Shown piece after piece: positions 23,963 through 33,890 of a stretch of 64,000 nt of DNA. Position 1 is the first letter of the stretch. Each line of letters opens with the position of its first letter. Source of the stretch: Polytrichum commune (taxonomy: Eukaryota > Streptophyta > Polytrichopsida > Polytrichales > Polytrichaceae); assembly GCA_950295325.1 (NCBI GenBank), contig OX485808.1, positions 12,712,501-12,776,500 of the forward strand. The letters are read 5' to 3'. The translations under genes and the position numbers were made by a program. The notes below the pieces were generated by a model. It saw only the letters and a list, made by a program, of their open reading frames with translations, did no database searches and was not told the origin of the DNA.

Positions 23963-24862
23963 TCAAGAAGAGGGTCCTCCGGGTCCACTTTTAAGTTGTA
24001 CCTTCAACTTTTGAATTTCTAGTTGAAAGGCCATGTTTTGTGCTGCTATTTTTTCGTCGCTTTCTCTCTTCTCTTTAGCTATCCTTTCTTCTGCCTCCAA
24101 CCTCCATTTCATCATAGTTAATTCCCTATCGGCCCAATCCGCTTCAAGTTTAAGCAACATTTGAGATCTATTTTCTTCCATCTTCAACAAAGTTTGTGCA
24201 AACCCTTCCAACCCTTTCAATACATTATCTTCGGCTTCATAATTTGTTCTTTTCCTCTTTTGAGTTGCTTTCTGTCCCGATACATTAGGAGACATAGTTG
24301 CCTTGGTCCTTGGTGTTAGCCTTTGTGGAGGTGTTTTGTCAGTATTAATCCGTCGTCTTGGAGATTTTTTTGGTGGAGTTTTATATGTATCCACTTCAAT
24401 GGGTTGGTTCAAATCCAAACCAGTTGGCTCACTCGGACCTCCAACATCAACCGCCTCAGCATCTTCCTGTGAATCTCCAACATCTATCGCACCTGTGATA
24501 CCTTGAGTTTTAGGTGTTTGACCCCATATTCTATCACATTGATCAAACCAAATCCATGTTGAGGGAGTGCCACCTGTTGTATTTTTTCCCTTTTTTTGTA
24601 CTTTCCATTTTCTTTTCAGACTATCAATTTTTGAAATTAAATTATCCTTATTGAATTGCACATTTGCCCTTTCATTGAACACATGCAACATTGCTTGCCA
24701 TTGATGCTTTGCTATGGGATTATAGTTTTTTCCTATGCATTTTTCCTCATACATAGACAATAAAATCTCTATCAACGGGTCAGATCAAACTACTCCACGA
24801 CTTAACAAAGCATCGGAATCATTGGTGTTACCCCGACCTTGACCTCGACCAACATTTTCCAT
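23963..24862 (-). pseudogene. Myb/SANT-like DNA-binding protein, one in-frame stop
   Basis: An ATG at 24862 opens a frame of 300 codons that ends at 23963 and is interrupted once, by TGA at 24787-24785 (codon 26). The context RGVV-stop-SDPLIEILLSMYEEK places the stop where the first conserved Trp of this domain is expected, so TGG to TGA is the likely lesion. The domain then continues through HQWQAMLHVFNERA and LKRKWKVQKKG to GGTPSTWIWFDQCDRIWG, the pattern of plant Myb/SANT-like and PIF/Harbinger ORF1 proteins. A basic linker (KSPRRRINTDK, QKRKRTN) follows, then a long charged coiled coil of about 80 residues. The 52.8-kb gene shares the STW(V/I)WF signature. It is either a dead transposon helper or a host gene with a nonsense allele; no transposase lies nearby. 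Confidence 0.75.
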
Positions 24863-25184
24863 ATTTGGACAATAATGATTTTCAATAACAATATTAGTTT
24901 ACATTGCTTTATATACATGAGTGTGAACCTTACTTTTGAAATTTTAAAAATTTAAAAAAAATAAAAAAATTTCATGCATAAAAAATAGATATATATATAA
25001 AATAAAAGTAAAGACAAAACAAACTTGTAAATAAACTAAAGTCACGTATCAAAAATACAAGTTTTACATAGTGCTAAATTTGTCATATTTAGGGTATCCA
25101 TAACCAAAATGTTGGTTTATAACAATGCATTCACATATACTGCATGACATTTTTCTCAAAAAATGACACTTGAACGATGACCAT

Positions 25185-25345
25185 TTAAGATCCTAGTGTT
25201 TGCAAGTCCAACCAGTTACTTGTTGACATCCTCCGGTTTTCCTTTATTCAGTTGGGGTATATTCTATAAATTCCTCTAACATGCTCGGTAATTTTCTTGC
25301 AGTCTTGAACTTCCACCGGTTATTTCTCAAAATCATCCATACTTT
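25185..25345 (-). repeat. CGGTT dispersed repeat, copy 4
   Basis: This contains ATCCTAGTGTTTGCAAGTCC, CATCCTCCGGTTTTCC, ACATGCTCGGTAATTTTC and CTTGAACTTCCACCGG. It is almost identical in order to copy 3 at 23618-23775, in the same orientation on the other side of the Myb-like gene. Confidence 0.65.
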
Positions 25346-26258
25346 TGTAACTAACTGCTGGTTCGCCCCAATCGTAATTCACTCGCCGCTAATAGTCCAA
25401 AAGAAATGCAAGTTAACTCTCGTCGATTGTGACAGTGAACGGGCGATGGGCGTGTTGGTTGCGCCCAGTCGCAGCCGGTGCCGAGATGGAGTTGAAAAGT
25501 GGCCCCCTGCTGGTGGGAGCCTGCGACTGGCCCTCCCATCAGCAGGTGTGGGTGGCCTATAAGTTAACACCTCATAATTGTGAGAATATGGGACCGCATG
25601 CCATGGCTAGACACAAACCTCTTTTAGATGGGCTCCACCACTATTACCAATGTAAACGGGATCTACTAGAAATTGACTCCATCAATTTGTGGTTAAGTCA
25701 TCTCATGTTAGTCTCTCTAGACTAATTTGGGGCTTTTGGAACTAATTATGGGGTTAAATTGTCTTAAATTTATGTACTATATAATATGATTGATTGCATG
25801 TTACCTAAGATAATGTTACTGGGGACCCAACTCAAAGAGGTCGGTGTTTGTCTAGCCCCTAGCTGGCACAACAAATAACATGTCACAAATCATGCTTACA
25901 ATTTGATATTTCATTGAAGTCTAAAGTTGGTTCCAAACCAAAATAGGTCATAGACCAAAATAGGTGTACCTACCTCAATCATAGGCAAAGAGGAGATTGT
26001 TGTGGACGAAAGTGTCCAAAGGATGTGGTAATAGGGGTCCGTGTACGCCCCATGCCCATAGTCGAGCCTTTCACCGTGCCCAACCTTCTCTTTGTTTCTC
26101 GAAGCACGAATATTCTCCGGCGATGGAAACCTAACCTACACTTCCTCTTCTCTTCTCAAGTGCTCTTCTCTCTTCTCCTCCCACATCTTCATTCCTCGCA
26201 TCAGCCACACTGCCGGCGCCGCCATCGCTGGCTCCCACGGACATTGGGAGCCTGTGCG

Positions 26259-26364
26259 CTCCAGTTTTTGTTTGAAGCTAATCGGAGGTTTCTGGAGCGG
26301 TGGAGAGGGAATTAGGTCAAGGGCTTTTGGCAGTGGGTTTGTGGAGGTAACAAGGTAGGGCGCG
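26259..26364 (+). promoter_or_regulatory. 5' leader of NDUFA13 copy 1, conserved with copy 2
   Basis: The 106 bases before the start codon align with 33775-33890 with few differences, plus a short GGAGGCAGGG insertion in the other copy. Shared phrases include TCGGAGGTTTCTGGAGCGGT and TTTTGGCAGTGGGTTTGTGG. This is the probable 5' untranslated leader. Confidence 0.6.
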
Positions 26365-29300
26365 ATGACGGAGGCCAGCATAAGAGGCCAGAAGGGCATG
26401 GCCAGTGTGAAGGACATGCCCGTGTTGCAGGATGGACCTCCGCCCGGTGGATTCCCGGCTGTCAGATATGCCAGGAGGATCGCCAACTCCGGGCCCAGCG
26501 GACTGACTGTGCTGTTGGTGTCTTCGGTCGTGATCGGGTGGGGGATGTACCAAGTAGGACAGGGCAACATTCATCGCAGGTGTGATTTGGTTGCCTCGCT
26601 CATGCATTCTACATTCTATGTATTTGTTGTTACTCATCATTAATTTCCCCAAAGCTGATATGGAGTTGTGCCCCTCACATTAGACTTCCCTGACGATGTA
26701 AATTCTATCGCGCTTTTCAACACGGTGGTGTTCTACTATACATTTTGGAGACGTTGAATGGTGACCTCACGGGCGGTGAGGGTGAGGTTGTTGCTTAATG
26801 TGGGGCATACAAATCAGGGCATTCCCGAGTTATGGAGCTATGCCAAAGTCGTCCTTTAAACTGGATCTTATGCATGTATTTTCGAAGTACTACGTTCTTG
26901 GTGCAACACATTTAAGACGTGTGTGTTCCGAATGAGTCTATTTTTCTTGAAATCTTGTTTGTTCCGAATCTTGAGAATAGTTCAAAGCAGTTTCGAACAG
27001 TAGAGGTGACCCTATCCGTACTCTTACTTCTATGAATGGTGGAGGACAATGTAGTGCGTGAGAGGCACTGTGGACTATGTGCATCTCAGAATTTGTTACC
27101 GTAGTCTCTCGTTCAAGGCTTATCCGTGTCTGGACTCAGGGTGCATGCCTTTGATCGTTTTCTGGGAGTATTTTAGGTTTCACTTCTGGCATATGGAGCG
27201 GAGAGTTGTGCTGGACGTGGTACTTAACTGGTGGCCTTATCTGTGATTGTTTTGGAATGTGCTTTCTAAAGGTTGTCTACATGCTTAATTAGATTGGCAC
27301 TGGCCAAACCACATGCTCTTTTTCTGGTGGGAATGTACAGGTCACATATGCATTGGTTATAGATTATCTCCTTACACTGGTGCTCATGTGGGGTTCTGCA
27401 TGTTGTAGGGGTTTAAAAGCTGAGAAGATAGCTGCAAGACAAGCTATCCTGCCCCTGATTCAGGCTGAGGAGGATGCTAGGTATGTCGAGTATTTCCTTC
27501 TGTGCCCAATGTCAATGACATCATTTAACAAATATGGGTACCTGGGGATTACCGAACTTATCAAAATCAGAACATTGTTCTTGAGGTTTTTGGAGATGCA
27601 TTTAAAATAGAAATAGAAATTAATTATATTTGCAAAATGTGGCCATTTTTGGTATCATATTTGTGCTCCCTTCTTGTTCAGCATTTGCTGCAATGGAAGG
27701 ATGTACTACAAATGTGGGTGTCTGAGCCTCACTTCATTGTTCAGTCCCCAAAGCAGAGTTCAACAGTCTTACTCAGTAGATTTGGGGTTCAGGGTTTAAT
27801 CGTGTTCATGTGAATAAGATTGACGTGTAGGGGTTTTGTGTCTGATAAAACCCTTTCCCCACCTTTGTAACCTTCTTCATGGTTTGAAGTGAGTGTTGGT
27901 GCACATCCCAGCAGTACATGTTGACCAAGGGCATCAGGTCTTGTAAGGAGCAGAGTAGATTGTTCTGCAGCAGACAAGTCCTTGACATCCATATTAATAT
28001 GTGCTTGGATGTCAAGCACCGCATCTCTATACTGATTCAGCTCATGCTCCACGTTAGCAAAATTTACCAAAGTCGTGATGCACATCCCAGCGCTAGTTGT
28101 CAATCAATGGCATCAGAAGTCATACTTAATGTGCACAGAGTAAGATGTTCCACTGCAGATATGATGCTTGACACCCATGGTGACATTTACTTGGATGTGA
28201 AACATTGCATCTGTACATCCTTTTGTTCATGACAGATATTAGCTGGAGTTTCCTTTGTCTAAGGTTGAGAATGAGCTATATGCAAATTATAGATGCACAT
28301 CCCAGCGCTAGCTGTCGATCAATGACATCAGAAGTCATACTTAATGTGCATAGAGTAAAACGTTCCACTGCAGATAAGATGCTTCACACCCCTGGTGATA
28401 TTTACTTGGTTGTGAAGCATTGCATCTGTACATCCTTTAGTTCATGACAGATATTAGCTGGAGTTTCCTTTGTCTAAGTTTGAGAATGAGCTACGTGCAA
28501 ATTATAGATGCACATCCCAGCGCTAGCTGTCAATCAATGACATCAGAAGTCATACTAAATGTGCACAGAGTAAAATGTTCCACTGCAGATAAGATGCTTC
28601 ACACCCCTGGTGACATTTACTTGGATGTGAAGCATTGCATCTGTACATCCTTTAGTTCATGATAGATATTAGCTGGAGTTTCCTTTGTCTAAGTTTGAGA
28701 ATGAGCTATACGCAAATTTTAGATGCACATCCCAGCGCTAGCTGTCAATCAATGACATCAGAAGTCATACTTAATGTGCACAGAGTAAAACGTTCCACTG
28801 CGGATAAGATGCTTGACACCCCTGGTGACATTTACTTGGATGTGAAGCAATACATCTGTACATCCCTTCAGCTCAGAATGGATGTTAATGTAAAGTTCCA
28901 CTTGCTGTAGTCTGAAAATGGTTTACATGTAGAGTCTAGATGCACATCCCAGCGCTAGCTGTCGATCAATGACATCAGAAGTCATACTAAATGTGCACAG
29001 AGTAAAACGTTCCACTGCAGATAAGATGCTTCACACCCCTGGTGACATTTACTTGGATGTGAAGCATTGCATCTGTACATCCCTTCAGCTCAGAATGGAT
29101 GTTAATGTAAAATTCTACTTGCTTTAGTCTGAAATTGGTTTACATGTAGAGTCTAGATGCACATCCCAGCGCTAGTTGTCGATCAATGACATCAGAAGTC
29201 ATACTAAATGTGCACAGAGTAAAACGTTCCACTGCAGATAAGATGCTTGACACCCTGGTGACATTTACTTGGATGTGAAGCATTGCATCTGTACATCCCT

Positions 29301-30389
29301 TCAGCTCAGAATGGATGTTCATGTAAAATTCCACTTGCTTTAGTCTGAAATTGGTTTACATGTAGAGTCTAGATGCACATCCCAGCGCTAGTTGTCAATC
29401 AATGACATCAGAAGTCATACTAAATGTGCACAGAGTAAAACGTTCCACTGCAGATAAGATGCTTGATACCCATGGTGACTTTTCTGTGGATGTCAAGTAT
29501 TACATCTGTACATCTCTTTAATTTATGACAGATGCTAGAAAGACTCTTATTTTGAGTGACATGTCCAGTTTGTGATGTAAAACGTTCCACTGCAGATAAG
29601 ATGCTTGACACCCCTGGTGACATTTACTTGGGATGCGAAGCATTGCATCTGCACACCTTTAGCTCATGATGCACTTTAGCATGACATTGCCTTATTCAAG
29701 TTAGAAAAAACGAGTTACATGTCAAGGTTGTGATGCACATCCTAGCGCTAGCTGTCAATCAGTGACATCAGAAGTCATACTTAATCTGGGAGGAGTAAAT
29801 TGTTGCACTGCAGGTAAGATGCTTGACACCCATAGTGTGTTATGTGCATGGATGTTAAGCATCAAATCTGTACATCCTATTCATTTTGTGATGCACAGTA
29901 GCATGCAAATGGATGTTCACGTGTCTTCCTGCATCCACATTTGTACTTTCATTGATGTCGCACTGTCAATTCTGTGTTTGTGTCAGGGTGTCTTAGGTAG
30001 GAATGAAACAAGTTACAGATCTCAGCCAAATGAAGATTCAACCGGGACTGCACTTCCTTGACACAGCCTTGTCAACACTCCAAGAAGGAACTCTTCACAG
30101 TTGTGGATCTTGCTGGACACCTTTGTTTGTTATGGGAAATGTCAAGCGCTGGAAATACAGACATGCTTTGGAGTAATTTCTATGTCGGTTTGGTTCGATG
30201 TCTTTGCACAGATTGCTAAGATGCATTGTTCTGTCCTTTTTGTCCAGGTTTGTGAGGGAGAAGGAGAAGCTTCTGGAAGAAGAAGCAAAGGTTATGGCAA
30301 ATGTAGTTGGGTGGAAGGTTGGTGAAAATGTGTACAATTCTGGCAGATGGATGCCTCCAGCTACTGGTAAACTGGGTATGGACTCTTAA
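26365..30389 (+). CDS. NDUFA13: NADH dehydrogenase (complex I) subunit NDUFA13/GRIM-19, copy 1
   Basis: Exons 26365-26579, 27409-27480 and 30248-30389 join in phase (71 codons plus two bases; one base, 23 codons and two bases; one base and 46 codons plus TAA) to give 142 residues, the usual plant length. The protein is an accessory subunit of mitochondrial complex I, anchored in the inner membrane. The conserved N-terminal [20 protein letters not shown] (18-37), one transmembrane helix at about 45-65 and the C-terminal signature [20 protein letters not shown] are all present. There is no cleavable presequence, as usual for this subunit. Intron 1 is 829 bp. Intron 2 is 2767 bp and holds a tandem array of about 215-bp units. 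A second gene 7.5 kb downstream encodes a protein differing at two residues. Confidence 0.97.
27895..29905. repeat. ~215-bp tandem array in intron 2 of NDUFA13 copy 1
   Basis: The phrase CACATCC(C/T)AGC recurs at 27901, 28081, 28296, 28511, 28726, 28943, 29160, 29376 and 29736. Spacings are 180, 215, 215, 215, 217, 217, 216 and 360 bp; the last gap holds a partial unit at about 29578. Central units are about 95 percent alike; the first and last are diverged. Each unit carries CGCTAG(C/T)TGTC, GACATCAGAAGTCATACT, a GTTCCACTGCAG segment and an imperfect hairpin built from GATGCTT(C/G)ACACCC and GGATGTGAAGCAT. The period is not a multiple of three, so the repeated 72-codon frames are artefacts. 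The corresponding 408-bp intron of copy 2 lacks the array. Confidence 0.92.
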
Positions 30390-30944
30390 TTAGAACTAGA
30401 TATTCACTGGTGCTCCTCAGCTGATATTGCTGAGAATAAACAGCCAGTGGTTGGGGTTGCATCCCCAGTAGATGTCCATTGCACTGAGGAGTACGGATTT
30501 GTATACATATCACGAAGCAAAAGGAAGAGAACGAGGTGGTCATCGATTGTAGAATAGAGGATTCCTGAATGTAAAGGGTGAGTTCGACACCTCAGACTTC
30601 ACATTTGATAGGTATACATGATGCTGGTGCATGAAAGCATGGCGCATTGAAATTTCTACCAGGTGCACCTGAGAGCCAAAAGACCATGGTCTTGAGCCTT
30701 ACACCTGTTTAAGGCCTTGTTTTTGAGTTGTTCAAACCTTGCTTCACTGGAGCAAGCTGAGTGGCAGTTCCTCCAGTGATGGAGGATACTAGACAAGTTC
30801 AGTGAGCCTCCACGAGGCAGATTTGGGATTCACCCACAAATTTCAGAATGTGCAAGCTGCTGAAGAATGCTACAGAAGTCCAGAATTGGACTAGGTACGC
30901 TTGATCTGATTTCTAAAATCTGCTGAAATGTTGGGGAACAATGA

Positions 30945-31125
30945 ACAGGGAGAACCGACCACTAGTTACAGATGGACCGGTTGAGTTTGAGAAATAACCG
31001 GTTGAATTTCAAGACTTCAGGAGAATTACCGATTGTTTCAGAGGAATCTATAGAATATACTCGGTTGGACTTGAAAACACTAGGATTTTGACTGATTATG
31101 CCCATAAATCTCCTCGCACACTCTT
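30945..31125 (+). repeat. CGGTT dispersed repeat, copy 5
   Basis: This reads from CAATGAACAGGGAGAACCGA through AAATAACCGGTTGAATTTCA and ATACTCGGTTGGACTTGAAA to AAATCTCCTCGCACAC. It is non-coding and lies in the 3' flank of NDUFA13 copy 1. Confidence 0.65.
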
Positions 31126-31773
31126 GGGCTGTTAAACAGCAGTGGTGGGCAATGTCTTGAACCTTGAGAGCTCATGGATAGCCTATTTTGGCTACAGTAG
31201 AAGCTTTACATAGAACTGTTTCACAGATTGCAGTTTTGTTGTTAGGCGTGAACATAGGCGGTTTTAAGTCTCACACCATCTACACATAAGATAATTCAGG
31301 TTATATACAGTGGACCCTGATTGTCAAACCTGATGTGGCACCATTTTGGCAGCAATTCCATGATTGTCTTTCAAATGCTAGCAGCAGTCTTTCCATTTGT
31401 TTGATTGCATGTCAGTTTACCTTTAAAATGCACTGTCTCAATAAATAATACATACGTCTGCAGGTGAAATCATTGGATGTCAAGTCTTACACCTAGTCAG
31501 AGTGGAATTGATGATCTTGGTGGGACCATTTTTCTGTATGTTACCATTACAGCTCTACTCCCATTCTGGGCCTCCCAAATGTCAAAAGCAAAGCACCAGG
31601 TGTGGTGGCAAACTGCCTTAAAAACAAATCTGCATCATTCCACCAATCAATAATGTTCCAAATCAAAGATCTTCAGCAGGCAATTTGTATGCTCACTACT
31701 GTACTGGATTTTATAAAACACTGTTGGATTTTTCTATGTGTTATTACCATGCCCTTGATTTGCCATGATGCAC

Positions 31774-32235
31774 TACGTTGTTTAAGGTATTTAGTGTTAC
31801 GTATCCTATTTTTAGGTGTATGCTAGGTCATACTAATGAACAACTTCACCATCCTCAAGACACTTGGTGTTCAAGTGCACATATTACACAATGGCCTACA
31901 AGTTGATTAAAGTGCACACATATGACATTTGGCATGTAGTATGCTCAAGAGTATCTTTCCTCTTGCATACCGACATGTTAACACATGACACTTGCCGTTA
32001 GTATGCTCGATTATATTGTCCTCTTGAATATTACAATGCAAAACTATCACCTCAAGTATCCCAATGTGCTACACTAAATGTCATCATGAAAATAAAATTT
32101 TCACTTAGACAAGTTACTTGTATTAATAAATAATATCATAATGGAATTAGCAGGCATGACACTTTAAGACCTCTAGGCATCTAGAAAGGCCCTTTGCAAC
32201 TAGTGCACATGACAGTCAACACCATAAATGGTGTA
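31774..32235. mobile_element. MITE, TTAGTGTCAC family, copy d
   Basis: TA at 31774 and at 32234 bound a 462-bp element. The left end has GGTATTTAGTGTTACGTA and the right end has ACACCATAAATGGTG. The interior shares GTAGTATGCTC and CTCTTGCATAC phrases with copies f and g. It is non-coding. Confidence 0.65.
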
Positions 32236-33774
32236 GTCCCTCCACATTGCAATTCCACCAATGGAATGCATTGGGCAGATTTGGAATGATGCATTAAAGA
32301 AAAAACAACAAAGGTTTTTGTGATAAAATACCTCTTGGATTGGGCATCCTTGTGTGTAATGTCATCGAGGCCAAGCGCTTGCACCCTTGGATGTAGTGCC
32401 ATTACATGTGTTGAATCAATGTTGAATGAACCACTAGTTGAACATGAGAGTTTTCTTTAAAAGGTTGGGAACAACCATCCAACATTTTGAGGTGCATCTT
32501 GTCTTTGGAGTGTTGATTGGAAGCTCTTCATTTCCAACAAATACTCTGGGTATAGACATGCTAGGCCCACTAACCTTGTAGTTCCCAAAATGTGTTGCTA
32601 AGCTCAATTTATATGTTCCCAAGAAGAAAATGATGAAACTCAAGACTAAATTCCAATGAGGTTGACAACATGGGGACAACTCTTTGAACTTCTTTTATTT
32701 GTTTATAGGTCCTAACACAAGAGAGGCAAGTTATAAAAACAATAGAAATAAATTGAAACTCATGATGTTATGTTGTGTTTCACCCTTTATGTTGACTTTT
32801 TTAAGGAAATATTTATTGAGTTTGTATTGAAATTATATTAATATCCCGAAGGTACGTAACAACATCTTATACTAAAAAAATAACCTTTAAAAGAGTGAGG
32901 TCTATTTATACATGATACATACCAAATCGACAAGTGATAAATCACTATTATTTGGAGTAAGGTATTTAATCTATAGATAACACAACCTATCATGAAAAGG
33001 AAGTGAAAAGAGAGTCATATGTGACAACGGTGATAGGTACACATGTATACGACTTCAAACATCCTATAATTCTACATAGATGTATGTTATGATTGAAAAT
33101 ATGTATATGATAACATGATAATTTCATATAGGGTTGATGTTCACACTTTTAACTGAAAATATAGAGAAATATTCTTAAACCCCTCCATATGACCTCTTCA
33201 AGCATACACATGACCTCTTGGACCTTTAAGGGCGAAACACCAGTCACGTGCATTTTGAGATGCAAGCTATTCATACTGTTTCTCATCACCACATCACTCA
33301 TCCAAGTAAGGACACTTCCAACAACTCTCTTGCATTTTCTGTCCATGCAAATAACAAGATTTCAATTCATGTCATATAGTTTACATCCATGAGCATACCC
33401 ATTATAACCAATAACCAGCTCAAGGAGGTGGATGACTCACCACTTCCGTGCCTCTTGTTGTCCACTCTCCTCTCCATGGTTCTCTAGTCCATAAGCTTGA
33501 ATTGGTGTGGAAAGGAGCCACACGTGGATGACAATAGGTGGATGAAAAAAAATACGTAGATGAAAATGGTGTCCCATCTTGTGGATGAAAGTGCGGCCTG
33601 GTTTATGAATCTCCGGAGTTGTTGCAGACCTCTCCGTTGCGTTCCACGAGTTTGCGGGAACAGACTCCAGAGCCTCGCTTGCTCTTCTCCAACCTCACAT
33701 TGCCATCTTCATTCCTCGCATCAGCCGAGCACACAATCAAGATACCCAATTCCATTGGCATTGGTGGCATCTGT
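32236..33774. other. Intergenic between the NDUFA13 copies
   Basis: No gene is supported. The last 150 bases share CTTCATTCCTCGCATCAGCC with the upstream DNA of copy 1, so the duplicated block starts by about 33.69 kb. The rest is AT-rich and unrelated to the matching side of copy 1. Confidence 0.4.
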
Positions 33775-33890
33775 GCTCCAGCTTTCGTTTGAAGCTGATC
33801 GGAGGTTTCTGGAGCGGTGGGGAGGCAGGGGAGGGAATTAGGTCAAGGGCTTTTGGCAGTGGGTTTGTGGAGGTAATAAGGTAGGGCGCG

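Larger units (their letters stand above)
23414..25554. mobile_element. Possible composite inverted-repeat element carrying a Myb-like gene
   Basis: The left end has GCCCACACCTGTTGGTGG and the right end (25536-25554) its inverted relative CATCAGCAGGTGTGGG. Two CGGTT repeats in the same orientation (about 23618-23775 and 25185-25345) lie inside, on either side of the Myb-like gene. The left end is itself a palindrome of about 70 bp (23414-23484). No transposase is present. Target-site duplications are not clear, so the boundaries are tentative. Confidence 0.35.

Noticed and set aside
28205-28910. Three successive similar open frames of 72-83 codons that look like a repeat protein
   Set aside because: They are shadows of the 215-bp intronic array. 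The period is not divisible by three, and they lie between validated exons of NDUFA13.
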